In this document: in pieces, positions 46,645 through 63,301 of the stretch
Position numbering within the stretch: the first letter of the stretch is position 1
How the letters are laid out: each line of letters opens with the position of its first letter
From: Wuchereria bancrofti
Taxonomy: Eukaryota; Nematoda; Chromadorea; Rhabditida; Onchocercidae
Assembly (NCBI GenBank): GCA_005281725.1
Contig: SSBO01000001.1
Coordinates: 5,564,399 to 5,628,398, forward strand
Direction: 5' to 3'
DNA: 64,000 nucleotides
The notes under the pieces: model-generated
The model's input: only the letters and a program-made list of their open reading frames with translations
Database searches by the model: none
Told to the model about the DNA's origin: nothing
Program-made: the position numbers and the translations under genes

Positions 46645-48030
46645 CGCACCAAAGTTGTAGCTTGCAGGGTTCATAATGCTAAGTTAATGCCAAAACTGAG
46701 CAGCCTTTTTCGGGAATTTGAAAAGTCAGAAGTACAACTCTTAGAGGGATTCTGCCCTCGATTGCGATGTTATTTTGCACTTTTTCTGCTCTTTATATAC
46801 ATTTTATTATAAAACCGGGATTTGTGTTCCAGTTTGGATAATTACCAGATCGATTGTAGAAGATGTAGTGTATCCAGTGATTTTCTTAGTAAACTGTGCT
46901 GATGGAAAAAATAATAGTAAGCTGGTAGGAAGAGAATATGATCTTTTACATACTAGAGAGTTTTAGTTATTTTCCTCGTGCGCTTCTGCGTTTATAACCG
47001 AGAAATTCTCCATAGTATCTTCAGACTAGACTGCAAGTTTTTTGACGAATAGCGTATTGCTCAGTTTCAAGTGTCTCCTGTGCTAAATAGGGATAGCGTG
47101 AAAACTGGAATTAGTATTTTGACAGTTTCCTAAAATTCATTTTCTAGATAACACCATTATTGGTAATAGTTTACATAACATTCAAATTTGCTCCCATCCC
47201 GGGATTTTGGGAGATACTTCTGGAGTTTGCGGGGAGATAAAAATTTCGAAAGTGGTGGAGGCTGAAGTCTCGTAAATCTAAACGGCAGAATCAAGTGGTG
47301 ACTTAAACAGTTTCGGTTAAGCAGTTTCTGATGATTCACGTTAGTGGTTTTATCGCGGGGAATTACTACAGACTCCCGAGATTTTAACTTTGGGAGGGAA
47401 TACCTTCCATATATCATCCATAAGTGATTTGTCATGCGAAAACAGAGATTCGGCTCGAAACATAGCAGCTGTTAATATTATCATCCACATTATAGCGATA
47501 ATAGAACCTAGCCAAAGGTGAGCGTTTCTAAACATTAAAGTTCTCGAATGACCAAAGAACCGATGAAAGCATCAGTAATCTTAATATCAGATGACGGCAT
47601 TATTAGCTTGTTCTTAGCAGAGAAGCTCTCCACCAAAGTGAAGTTCGTAAGTTGTTTTAGATCTAACGTAGATTTTTGAATAATTGTAGGGAAGTTTTCT
47701 CGTTCAGTTTCTTCCGAAGAGCTTATCAAAGAACAAATTCAATACCAGATGACCTTGTTGCTGCCCAGAAACAGTTGGCGTCAATCCTCGGATGCATAGC
47801 AACCAGTCACAATGAGGTAATCATTAACAGTAGAAAAAGTTTTTAAGACGTCACGAAATAAAATCAGAACTACAGAGTAGAAAAAAAGGAAGACCGGTAA
47901 ATTACAAATTCTCCTGCTCAACTGCGTACGCGCCACCCACCAAACGTAAATTCCAACTTGCTCGAGATGATCGTTTTCATTCTGGGGTCGTAATTAATAG
48001 AGTGGAGCAGGTGATTAGCGGTACGGTTAA
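46645..48030 (+). CDS. Possible small multi-exon gene, unidentified
   Basis: Several + strand segments look coding and are bordered by plausible splice sites. They are: 46645-46770 (ACRVHNAKLMPKLSSLF ... GFCPRLRC); about 46833-46900 (NYQIDCRRCSVSSDFL); 47149-47260 (NIQICSHPGILGDTSGV); 47371-47516, ending at the good donor CAAAG|GTGAGC (EILTLGGNTFHISSISDLS); about 47720-47817 (DDLVAAQKQLASILGCIATS); and about 47849-48010 (SRKKGRPVNYKF, KRKFQLARDD). KKGRP resembles an AT-hook core. Phases between some segments do not match, and the opposite strand is also open in places (a membrane-anchored frame at 47350-47535). No family was recognised. Alternatives are a decayed gene or extra exons of an alternative zinc-finger gene transcript. 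Confidence 0.35.
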
Positions 48031-51000
48031 TTTTTATTTGTATTTAATGTTTGTTTTGTTAATTAATCGCCAGTTATATTCATCGCTTCAATATATTGTG
48101 AGTAAGCTCATAGAGTGGTAGATTCAAGTTCATTTTGAGCTAAAAAGAATCTATTTCTCTGGTGTGTTCCGTAGTTTCGTCTTTACCTTCACTACTGCAT
48201 TAGTTGAAATGTTGCATGTGCAGATGGGTGTCCCTTTTCAGTAATATATAAAAATATGAATATCATTCTTAGAAAGAAGTATTCGTGAGATCTATGTTGA
48301 ATTGAGAAACACATCAATACAGAGAAATTAGTCATTATAAACTGTTAATGAGGCAGACAAACCGTAAACTTCAGAAGGAGCTTTACGTGAGAGAATTTGT
48401 TGATTCGGAAACATCAATGTATTATTCAATTTTTGTGAGAAGTTTAAGTAGGCTTTTGATTGTTAATTTGCTTAATTATGTACAGCGATAGTCTAATATT
48501 TAAAGCCTGTTAAAGCACAAAAAAGGTAGATTTCTTTTAAATATTTGCCTTTTTCTCTCCAAATGTTTTTTCTATAGACTTCTTGCTATTTTAACAATGT
48601 CTTCTATTATCTCACATTTCTATTATCACTGGACACTTTGTACTGGTGTTAACTGACAAAATTAAGCATGGGAACCATTTGACTATATTCCTTATTTTCC
48701 CTAGTAACTGATAAACAATATTTCAAGCACAAAAACCTTCCTGATAGTAATCAAACAGACATTCACTAGTTCACTTTTCAGATTTTTCTGAAGCATCCTC
48801 AAATTTTAATAATTGGTATTTTTGTCGAGTTCTTCTACTTCTTTGGTTTGCGGGCTGTATCAAATGAAATGGTTAGATGTGTTCATTTATTGGTCCATCA
48901 TCCATTATTCCGTTAGCCTTGCTGTGCTAACGTTGTTAGCTATGTTATATCATTATTTTCTCTTTCATATCGGCGATGACAATAGTGTTCTCAAATAGCG
49001 TTAACATCGAAATTAATTACATTTGGGTATCATACGCTGAAGGCAATAACTATGATAGCTTATAAACTAGCATTCAGTTGTTTAACACTTTAAAAAGAGT
49101 GGATCATATTGAAATCTAATGCTTTAGGAAATTAAATTTTGGTTGATACAAATCTGAAAGCAAAAAAAAGAAAAACAGTATGACATGACGAAAGAGTTTT
49201 CTTTTAAATTTATGTTAAAGGGAAGAGGTGAAGAGGCTATTATTCAAATGAGAAAATACTTATTTACAAATGTGATGAAATGGTACTTGCTTATCAAAAT
49301 TCGTATCTACATATCCGTACTGCATAATTTTCATTTCGAACGCTAATAACTTTTTAGTTGTTAGAGCTGCGGTTCCTGTTATCTCATTTTTGAGTAGAGA
49401 GAAGTTTTTGTTATACACATGCATTCAGTTCTCATTCGGGTGCTGCATAAAGCTGGCTTAATCCTAGATAGATTTAAATTGTATACTTGGGATGGAAAAA
49501 TTCTCCAGGCTGTTTAATTGTTTCTTCTAGTAGCAACTACTCTTAATTGGTTGTATGTTTTCACCGTTCTCAATGATAAAGTAGGAATGAATGCAGCAAA
49601 TTTTGTAAAAAAGAATCAATGATTTGTTTCATTTTTATGTATTGGAGGGAATTAGAATGTTTCAGGTTGGGGTAAATTGAAACATCTTAATGCAGTTCTT
49701 AAGCAATAACCGTTAGAAATCGTTGTCACACTCTGTTTGCTCTAAAAAAATCATTTCTTCTTATGCCATTCGCAAAGTGGACTTTTGTTTCTCATTAGTT
49801 CCAACAATTCAAACATGAACGGACGAAATGTTGTATGGATGAATTTAAAACCATTTCTTCTTTACAATTTTTATTAGATCATTGTGTTCAAAACTTTATT
49901 TGAGATTAATATGCTATTTAAATTATTGCTGGAATTTAATCAGTCTATTGTAATAAGGAAGATTTCTTTTTTAATTTTTTTGCAACATTTCTTAATTTCA
50001 GTTATTTCTAGATTCGGGCAGTTTGACAGAAGTATTCTTTTTGTTGGGTTAGTTTTTATTAGAATCCTAACCCAGTGACTAAAGTGCAATTCAGATATAT
50101 TTTTATTTCCTGCCAAGTAAACCTGATCTGACTGTATGCTTGAGCGTCACATATGTATAGTAAGATCGGCTACTTTCTGTGTTGTTTGTTATTTCGCTAC
50201 ACAGTATTTCCAACAGTCATTAAAGAAATTTATTTATAGATCATCATTTTCATGAAATTTTTCTTCCTTTTCTCATGTCTTGACGAAGCTGGAAGTTATT
50301 TTCTGGAAGTTACTCTTTTAAAGTGAAGTATTTCTAGAATTGTTTTCCATCCTGGCTTAATTTATTTTATAATTTTTTTCTCCCAAGTCGTTTGGAAGGA
50401 TTCGATCTTTTTGGATAAAAATTATGTCCCCGTGGGAAGCTTTCTTTTTGCTTTAAATAAAATTAATTTTTCCTACCGAGGGAAGGAATTCATTTTTTTC
50501 AATGCTTAAAAATTTCGAAATTATGTTTGGCAACATTCACCGTCCTTAAGCAGAGTTGTTAAATTGAAGATATTGTTCCATATTTCATTTAAATTGATTT
50601 ACAAAATTTATCTTTTTTTAAAAATGTTGACAAGAACCAATAGAAATAGAAGCTTAGCTTAATAACTTGGCTGTACTTGATTACACTAATTCTGTGTGAC
50701 TTTCTTGATGGACTCAGTGTTCTCTGAATTATCCGTTATCTTTTGTATCTGAATGTTGAGTCGAAAATCTCAAACACAAATTGATAGGGAATTTAGCACA
50801 ATGTGCATGACGAAACATAACTCATGAATAATAATTGTCACCATTTAAGCGATTGAAAGGAGAATCAGTTTTCAGTTGTTAATTATCATCTATGCTTGTA
50901 GGATAACAGTTGTTTTGATTTACCCGTTCCAGTTGAGGTTTTTTCCTATTTCAAAACAGTGAAGATAGTAAATAAGAGTTGAATAATTAAATCGAAGACT

Positions 51001-53837
51001 GGAAAATGAAGAGACTTTCCGAATGGTTCGTATTTTATTAGTGAATCTGCCGGAAAATATAATTAAACTGGGAACAAAACACATCCATTCTGGCAGTGTA
51101 TTTTCTTCCCTTATCCATTTAAATTCCACAAATTCTATTTTTTGTTGCTGTTTCTCATTTGTTTACACTTTCCATATTTGTTAGCATAAGCGGACTAAGA
51201 CACTGTTACCAATCCCACTTATCATTCGCTTTCATTCAGAAGATTCGTGAAGGATTCGTAGATTTCTTGTGAAGAAATTATGTTGGTTATAAATCTTGTT
51301 TCAATATGTCTCATTTTCATTTGTTTGCTTTGTAGTCTACACCAAACCTACATCTTCCTGTATTTGCTTAAAGCATATATCATATCTGTACTTCTGCGCC
51401 TCTCTCATTATGTAGTTCAATTTTCAAACTATTCTTTATTTACTTTGTTTTATTTCGAGAGAGTAAACCTTTATCACTTTTCAGTTTAGAAAAGCATTTG
51501 TTCAGTTGTCTTTTAGCTGCTTTCGAATAGCATCAAAAAAGTCTACAGTGAACATAACGTGCTTCAAGCATGTAAATTCCTTTTGTATTTCATTTGTATC
51601 TTCAAAACATCTTTAAAGAAAGCTGCAGATTGCTAAGGTTTTGAAACCATTAATGAGATTTTATCTTCTGTTTTATGATTTGTGAGGTAAACACCTTGAT
51701 ATCATCATATAACCATTACTCTGTCCTAGCTATGGATGTTTATTGCGTGGAGAACACATTCCTGGTATATGTGAACCTGCCAGAAATACTTTTTCTGTAT
51801 TACTTATTCTATATTACGTAATCTTTCTGTATTACTTATTATTCATTCAACACAGTGTAATCTTATGAAGTGCTGTAAGAACTTGATCATGAGAAGGAAT
51901 ATATAGAATTTCCATTTTACGAATTTTTTTATTGCTTCCATAGCTAAATTTTTTGTCAATAAGAGAGCTACAGCGACGGTATTGAGGATATTTTTCTTGT
52001 CTCTTAAATTTTCCTTTCCTATCTGTTTCATCTCATACTTTATTCCTTTACTACTTATTTGCTCAAATATCTGCTTATTAATTACTTAGAGATTGGTCGC
52101 TAAGAGAAAAACATAGCTGTATTCAAATCACCTTTTGCTTTGTGGCAGTGTCTAGTAAAGACATTTAATCGTTTGGGAGATTATATCAGTTTGTGTGTAT
52201 CAAGAGCTTCATGCTTATTTTTCTTGATGAATTACTATGATGTGTAAGATAGAGCCTTGTATAAGAGTAATTTCATTCGTATAGTAATTCCTGTTCGTGC
52301 TTTCTATTAACTAAATTTTTACATTTACTCATTTGATAGTAGCTTATTATCATTTCTTTTCAACCGGTAATTTCAGCTTTTCTAATTAATAACCATTTTC
52401 AAGTTCGTTTTCACTGTATCACGCAAAAGCAAAAAATATTCCTATCTCGAGAATGATTTACGGTGTTTGAGAAGTATTAGTTGGAATAAGGAAAGAAAAA
52501 AATTTTTCTCTCCAAATTCATTGTTGACGATATTAGTCATTTAGAATTCAGTTTTCTCATTATATCTTTGAGGTTCATTCTTGCCATCGTTTGTAATATT
52601 ATCCATTTCGAGTCCATTGAATAGGCCTGCAACATTATTGAACATCGATTCTTTGAATGGCGTATTGCTGCCTCTCTGCCTACTTCGGATGTAATTTTTT
52701 CCTCACCTGCTGCAGTAATTAATATATGTCATTTGTTAAATCAGTCAAAAGATTGATGTTTCAAATGACTTTTTTATGGATCTCATTCTTCTATCCATTC
52801 GAATATATTTTTAATAACACATAGGTTATGTTTCGATGAGCTTTCTCACTTTCTACTTGATGGTTCATTTACCTATTCATTTTTAATTTTTAATCGCCAT
52901 CCTCGTTTATTTTCATGTGAGCCAAATCACTTAGGTCAAAGATGAGTTCTGAAGCGTCGCGAAGAATTTAGCATTTCATTGTTGTACACTGCTTCAGTAA
53001 TTATACGAGATGTATTAGTGCAAAAATTTTTCCACGTGAAGACTTATTTCCCGTAAAATTTAAAGGAAAGCAAAAATATTCAAAAATTCTGTTTTTCTTA
53101 TTGATAACTAAAATCAAAAGGCAGGAAGCTCAGAATATGACCCGTTACAGAATTATGAATGTTCTTTCTTTATAGATGAAAAAAAAAATGATATTTTCAG
53201 GAAGCTCAGAATGTAAAAACCCATTTTCTTACGATTTTTCTGGTAAAATTACATAATATATTTTTGATGGTATATAAAAATGAACGAATAAGTAAATAAT
53301 ATATTTTATTGACCAGAATATAATAGGCTTATGATATGTATTTGCATGCATTTCAATTATATTTGTTTGTTCATTTATTCGTTTCAAAAATAAAATGCAG
53401 CAGTGCGTCCAAATCAAAGTAATCTATGGTGGTGTTCATTTTTTGGTTCAGAAAGCATTTCGAATTAAAGTAGTCAAAACTGTTGTTCTTCATGCTGTTT
53501 AAGGAACAGAGCCATGAATGCGGGAAAAAAAATAACGGAGAGATTTTTATTCTGAAATTTTTACTCATTTACCTGTTCTTTGTTTATTCGTTTATTAAGT
53601 GAACTTTCTACAGCTTTACTTTAGAGCTAGAAAGCGTATCTCAGCTTGAGAAGGGATGAAGAACGAAATATCACATTCAGTACTTACTTATTTGGATTTG
53701 AATTTAAGGTGTAGCTGTAAAGCTAAAATTTTAGAAAAGTTAGTCGGTTAACTTGTGTATTTACCTCACTCGCTTTGAGAGAAATAAATGTGGTTAGGCT
53801 ATAACACAAATAAGTTAATTAAGTCCCTGTAATTTTT

Positions 53838-53877
53838 CAGGGTAATTTTCGGTGATCACAGGGTAATTTTCGGTGAT
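53838..53877. repeat. Tandem duplication, 21-base period
   Basis: CAGGGTAATTTTCGGTGAT occurs at 53838 and again at 53859. Confidence 0.85.
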
Positions 53878-54264
53878 TTCGATGATTTTAATTTTTGAAC
53901 ACACCGATGTAGAATGAATTTTTCGTGTTTAAATACTGTAGATTTATCATGGAGCAGTGCCGTTCATTATCAGTGCCGTCGAAATCGAATCTTGAAACTA
54001 ACATAGTCAAGATGAAAAGTTAAGAAATTGGAAGAAATGCTAATACTTATAAGAACGATTTGGTAACTAGTAAGCTAATTAAAATATTAAGATGCAGTGA
54101 TGGAACCGAAGCTACAGGAAGGAAGGAAAGATGGTGACTAAGTTTGTTTCACCAACCTTTTCCTATTTTTTCTTTTCCATGAAGCTTATAATTCTTCCAA
54201 AGCTATGTAGAGTTAGCACGTATGTTAGAACCTAAGAAAAAATAATTGACTTAGTGCCAGTAGT

Positions 54265-54472
54265 ATTTTACAGCCAATTGCCAGTATGTAGTGTTACGCA
54301 GTATGAAGAGCCATCCCAGTTCAAACAACTAGTATACTTCTGTATTAAGAAAGTGAAAGAGTTTCCTTTATTTGAACTGGGATGGCTCTTCATACTGCAT
54401 ATCAGACGTCATACTAGTCTAATTGAAATTAATACTGATTTGCAACAGTATGGTTTCGTTTGGCTGTAAAAT
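54265..54472. mobile_element. MITE-like palindromic element
   Basis: Terminal inverted repeats ATTTTACAGCCAA (54265-54277) and its complement (54460-54472) enclose a perfect 28-base inverted repeat (54298-54325 with 54371-54398) and a 45-base loop. Length is about 208 bases with no coding capacity. This fits a non-autonomous DNA transposon of foldback type. A target duplication is not obvious. Confidence 0.6.
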
Positions 54473-57400
54473 TTCATTAGCGCTAGATTGACTATTTGAC
54501 ATCACATATCTTTCCAGGCTCCTTTTTTATTCGAAATTCTTTTAATGAAGAAAAATGAAAATAAGAAATGTTTTTGAAACTTAGAAATTTCTATAGAATC
54601 TTATTTCATCATTTTATCTGCTTTTGTTATTCTTTTCCCTTCCCTCAATACTCCTCAAATTTAAGTCTTTAGTTGCTTTAGTTGATTGCTTTTATAAGTG
54701 CAAAACTTACCAAGAGTCGACCAGCTGAGGCTTTCTGAATCTTTGTTATACCCTTTCTGGCTCTTCTATTTCTTCAAACGAGTCTTTTTTACATTAACTT
54801 TTTGACTAAAAAGTTAGAAAAAGAAATTATTGTGTAATCATAATGGCCAAGGTTTCATCAATTTTTAAATGTTTATAAACAATAAATCTATGATCTGTTC
54901 GGCATAAAGCACGGGGATATTTTTTAGGTAACGGCGTTTTTATTTTATTGTAAAGAGATTTTAAAAATTTTTGTAAAATCCTAGTTTTTGAAGATGAATG
55001 AAATTTTTATTCGCATTGATTGGCGAAGATTGTCTGCAACAGAAATGTATCAAATTTCATAATTTTTAGAGGGATTCGAGTTAATACGCATCCCTTAATA
55101 CACATTATTGTTCGAAATCTCTGCATGTTTATAATTTTTTTTCATGATCTTCAAAATCTTCATAATTCTCACTTTCCACTTCTTTATTCTCCAATATTTT
55201 TGGTACATAATTTGTAAACTGTTTCTAAAATGAATGCAGTGACTTTTTTGTTTGAGTTGGACCGTTTCTAGTTTTTCTTGCTTGTTGTTTTTCATTATTT
55301 GAAAAACAGTAGAAATTTGAAAAAGTGTTTTCAGAACCATATCCAAAAAATTTTTTAAGTATCTGTACTTTTATTACTACACTTTTTCACTTGTGCTTCT
55401 TTTCGCATGTTTTCCCTTGTTTATCAATGCTAGTGCGTAATTAATTTACAGATCTAAGATCAGAATTCGGTAATATCAAAAATAATGAGAATTAGATACA
55501 ATGAAACTGGAGTGCGAAACTAGTTTTCAGTATTTGCTTTCTTTAGAACTGAGGAGCATAAGCTAAGTTAAAGAGCTTTCTATATAATAGGTTTTGTAAT
55601 CAAATTGCACTTTAGGGATAGTTTTAAATTTAAAAAATTTTTTTCCAGAACTTTAAAATTTATTTGTCTTTCAAAAGTTATTAAAAGAGGACAATTTTGG
55701 TAATTGTTATCGGAGAACATTAAGATGAAGGTAGAACAGTTAAGCATAACTTACAGTACTGGTCAGTAGTCTTCAAAGTTTCCTGGTTTTTATATGGACA
55801 AGTGAGAGATTGGAGTCGTTGTTTTGAGTCTGAATAACTTAAAATCTTGCCTTGAATCATGTTTTTTACTTTCATCTTTTGAATAGACTGGTGTATGGAT
55901 TATAAGCTGGAAAACTAAGTTGGAAAGAGAGGTTTAATTGCAAATAAACAGGGTCTTAGTACAAAATTTTGTGATATTATAACTATAATGAACAACTGTA
56001 GTAAATTATAACTGTAGTAAATAGTTGTGACGCAGAGAGTTGAAGTGGGAGTCAAAACACTAAGATTTTAAGGGAAATCTTCAAAAACATTAGGCATAGG
56101 ATTAAACTGAAACTAATCTATTTTTGCATTCTTTTCATTATGGTTTTTCATAATGCACATGACTTAGGGATTGCTAATATCCCTCACTTTGCTTTTACAA
56201 ACGAAGGAAAATCTGTTAATTGATTACTCAGAATCAGTTAGTTCTGAAAAAGTGTTGTAATGAAGTATTCAAAATTGTTACTGTAATTAGTATGTCATCA
56301 TCTTATATCTTTGCTGTCGTTTTCTTCTTTTACTTTGATAACCCATAAGACAAAACTCAAGACTAAAAATATTATAAATTCCCTTTTCTTCGTGTTCATT
56401 TCCACTGCTTGAAAAGTTCTCACTTTCTGCCATATTGGCAAGGATTTCTTTGCAACTATGTTGATCTTGAACAGTACTCAAAGAAAAAGAAAAAAAAAAC
56501 ACATTTGCGCTTTTTTACATGCCAGATATGCATAATCTCATAATATTTCAAACTAATGATTCTCAGGGAGAAAACAAATATTTTTTGTTCGGGAATTTAC
56601 AGTATTTCAAAAAAAAACTTTTTTTAGTGCAAGAAGATATTCGTTAGGATAATGTATGAAATTGTTTTGTATCTATCCCTTCAAATATAGAATACTTAGT
56701 TCTGAATTGACAACTGTGCATATCATTCTAACGTTCACCAATAATCCCGACATTGCTAAACCTGACTGCATGATATCCATGTAACTCCATATAAATCTAA
56801 TCTCATGTCGGATTTTTTTTTCGTAACGTTTATAACTAAAGTATTTGTTGGTGATGTATACCATTATATCGTTAGAGTGAAATTTTCCAAAAACTATTTC
56901 ATTTTTCATCATTCTATTTTTACTCAGTTAGTATTATTTCGAAATCAATGAAGTAGATGAACTGCAAATGAAAGAAATTAACTATTCATTCGTATTCTGT
57001 TCATTAACTATTTATTCGTAGTTTACACTGTCGCATTTAATCAGTGTCAGTATTTAATTTCAAAAATTATTTTGTTTTAAACTGTGGTTCAATAATTTTT
57101 GCAAAGCGATAAATTGGTTCAGTATTGATTTTGCTTTTTCTGAGTTAAAGTCTCCGTAACATTTCCTTATGATTACCGCAGACGATGTTGACCAGTAATT
57201 TATTCGTTTCATAAACCTTTTTTCATTTTTAAATAGCTATTTTTTTCCAATGTAACTTGAAAAAAGTGCTATGAAAAATAAATAATGAGTGTTGCGATAG
57301 AAATCAGTTTCTTTCTGCAATTTATGTAACTCTTGAAACCGAAATGTTTATTTGTTTCATTCTAAAATTGTTCTTTCGTAACAAATTTTTACAACGAAAA

Positions 57401-57698
57401 ATCATACTTGATCCTTTTTTGTGCTTTCATGTGTTTGTTCGCTGTTCTGAAGTGTTTAATTGTTTCAGTGGCAGTCACATTAAGTGCTGAGGATTTTTAA
57501 AAGGTGAACGTAATATGATTATATTTATCTCGGTAGCAAATGTTGGATGGCGCAAAGGAATTGATCATCAAAAGATGAGATGAACCTGATAATATTAATA
57601 GTTCAGTATGGATACAAGATGCCACTAACCAGAATCCTTTTTTAAAGTGCCGAAAACAATAAACAAAAATATTATTATAAATCTTTTTTCTTTCATAG

Positions 57699-60408
<2,710 letters not shown>

Positions 60409-60567
60409 AAAATAGCACTTTAAAAACTGTTAGCAAATTCGGAAAATTTCTTGTTTGCTTTTCTTATTACGGTTTGAATCTAAAAAAACCTACGATATCT
60501 ATTCCAAAATGAAATCCATGAAATTTTGTCATCTGATTTTTACAGATCAAATCTAGAATTTTATGTG

Positions 60568-60573
60568 AATAAA
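60568..60573 (+). terminator. Polyadenylation signal AATAAA of mpk-1
   Basis: AATAAA lies about 160 bases after the mpk-1 stop, a typical nematode 3' UTR distance. Confidence 0.6.
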
Positions 60574-63301
60574 GGAAATCGTCTTCATAAACGATGGAAT
60601 GATGCGCTAAGAAATTGTTTATAAATGTCAAATTTTGATTCCATATCTTGTTGAATTCTGTTTATATATATAATTTATGTCCGAAGAGAGGAAATTTTGA
60701 GATGATTTGCACAAACTTTTCTTTATTTATCTGATTAAGATTGTGAGTTTTATTAATTGATTGGTTAAAATTTATGTGTTTACTGTTAACATTTGATGGA
60801 TTGTAGGAAAAATTACGTTTAATTATCTCTAAATAGAGTGTCGAATGTAAGCAGGAAGTCGCGCATTATCAAATCTTAGATCAACGTTATTGCGATTCGT
60901 ACTCGTTTCTTTAACGATGTTTGTTTTCTTTTGGACCAATCTAATTTTTCCTGTTTTGCTCTTTCATTTTTTTCCATTTTGAGCTTGATTATCACGTTTT
61001 ATTTTGATTAGAGCTTTAATGGTATGATAAGTGAGTAATAATATTCAGTATTTTAATATGCAAAAAGTTATGGAAGCTCTGAAATCACTTCTTTTAATTA
61101 GAAATCATCGATCTGAATGGTTGGGTAAATTTGAAAAATTGATGACTTGTTTGAAATTGATAAATTTGAAAAATTGATAACTTCTGTTTGAAGTTGATAT
61201 AATTATTTTTTTCGGCAGTATCTGTTATTTTAGCTGTAGGAGCTTCCTTCAGCTTTTTTTCCTAACTGGGGCTTTACTCAGCATTTTCGTGCTCTTTCTA
61301 TCGTATAAGATTTAATGTTATAAAATTATAAAATTTTTATAATAGTTTTTTTAGGAGCATTTAAATTCTTCAGTTTGGTTTCGAGATTTCATTTTAGCTG
61401 AAGTTAGGAAAATTTGAGACTTGAAACAAAGGAATTTTATTGATATGAACTATGCTTCAAAATGCTTCTTTCTGTTCAATTTCATTCCATATGTTATTTT
61501 CTCGATTTTTTAATGTATAGTGTGAAATCCTGGGATGTTTTTTCTGTACGAATACTTTGCATTTTTTTCTTTTTAAATAATTTTTTCCATGTGATTGACA
61601 TAGAATTTCATGTTTTTCTTTCCATAAGTTTCTTTATTTTGCTTACACGAAGGTCTGGAATTGGGAAATTGTTTTCTCTTCCATATTTACAAGAAAATTG
61701 TCGATTTGAATATACGTTCATTTTTAGAATAATAAATTCGATTATAACTCACTGAGGCCAATGTATATCAGACAGTTTCCATAATTGGTTGGATCACGAT
61801 TTTTCCAGTATATAATGAATGTTTATATTTGGGAAGAAGCTTAACGAATAAATTTTAATTTGTTCTAAAGAAAAGTTATAAAGAATTTCGAAATCCATTC
61901 ATTGGGTCATATGCTTTTCCATTTCAAACATTCATTTGCATAGAAAGCTCTTTACTTATGTTTAATGTTTTTATCCGGATATTCCAAGTCCTGGTTCACC
62001 CGCTTGCATGGATTTGTTGTATTCGACTGTACTTCCATATTATTTTCGGTTGGATAATTGATAGTTGAACTATATCGATTAATTGAACTAAACAACTCAC
62101 TAAATCGTACAGGAGTAAATCCATTCGCAACATAAAGCCAAGTTCATTTTTTTGTTAGCGCATCTTGTCATGGTTGATAAAAGTTCATGTACAAGGTGTA
62201 TTATAGGAGGATAATGTGGAATTTAGAAGGCGTTAGCTGGATATTGTGAAAGTGTCTGGAAATGTTTACCAGTGCAATGTGCACCTTAGGGTTTTTTAGC
62301 ATATGCGAATAAGAAGTTAGACAGACTACTGGATATTGTAATCTCTAAGACAACTCTAATTTTAGACGAGTTTGGGTCCATCAGGTGGATGGAACTATTT
62401 GTGATAGCTTGGCACCGGGAATAACTTATGCAAACACATCAATGGTTTTTGATGAGAAACGGGGAAGAAGGTAGCTTGTCTGTTATATATTTAATTTCGT
62501 CGAGATATTTTTTTTTAAAGTAATTTCTTTTTATCATGAAGAAGAATTCACAGAAGAGCCTTTATTCAGTTTCCAAATAATCATTTGAAAGCTCTTTCTT
62601 GCAACGAATAATCATTTGAAAGCTCTTTCTTGCAAACTTTAAAAATGCTACTGTTTATTTAGCGAAGTGTTTGAAATTCCGTAATTCCGTATATACGTTA
62701 AATTGTATCTTAACCAGAAATTTTATTATCTTTAATTTCTCAGATTTGTTAAAATTAAGCCATACTTGTTTATCTTCATTGTCGTCTTGTTGGAGAGTAG
62801 ATATGTATTTCATGCAAGCGAGTTAAGAGAATTTTATTGGGTCTAGATTTATATAAATTTTTATGGTTTTTAAAAAATAATAAAGTGTTAATAAAGAAAA
62901 TCACTCATCACTTGTATGCATGACCTAGTATGGTATTTTCATTATTATCGTCCAATTACATATAATACCTCCTGACATTTGAAAAGTATGAATTTAAAAA
63001 TCAAATCCCTTGGATTACAATGTGTGCTGTTATTTATTTCCATTTGTATAGAGATCATTATATAAACATCACTGAAAAGCGTAATGTCAAAATATGTAAT
63101 TCTTTTCGTCTTGAAAAAATAATTTTATCTCATTCGATTCCTTTAAAGAAATAAGTTTTCCAGCACATTCCCTGACCAGCTAAATCCTTCTTTGTTCCGA
63201 GTTTTTATGCTTTGTGGATCATGGCATACTTCTATGGTATATCATCTTTCCTCTCTCTTAGAATTCATAAGAACTGATTGTAGCTAGCTAGATTGCTGAA
63301 G
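60574..63301. other. Intergenic region with a short tandem repeat
   Basis: No gene was supported. A 31-base tandem duplication (unit starting AATAATCATTTGAAAGC) spans 62576-62635. The one longer + strand frame (61462-61755) is Phe/Leu/Ser-rich and looks like chance in T-rich DNA. Confidence 0.55.
62576..62635. repeat. 31-base tandem duplication
   Basis: Two nearly perfect copies, starting at 62576 and 62607. Confidence 0.85.

Larger units (their letters stand above)
48031..57698. other. Long region without a supported gene, upstream of mpk-1
   Basis: About 9.6 kb of AT-rich sequence. Open frames are short, hydrophobic or Lys-rich, and lack splice-supported partners. It contains a MITE-like inverted repeat (54265-54472), a 21-base tandem repeat (53838-53877) and a repeated CAGGAAGCTCAGAAT (about 53122 and 53200). 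It may hold an upstream promoter or non-coding first exon of mpk-1. Confidence 0.55.

Noticed and set aside
55095..55346. 83-residue Lys/Ile-rich reverse-strand frame
   Set aside because: Low-complexity composition typical of AT-rich noncoding DNA.
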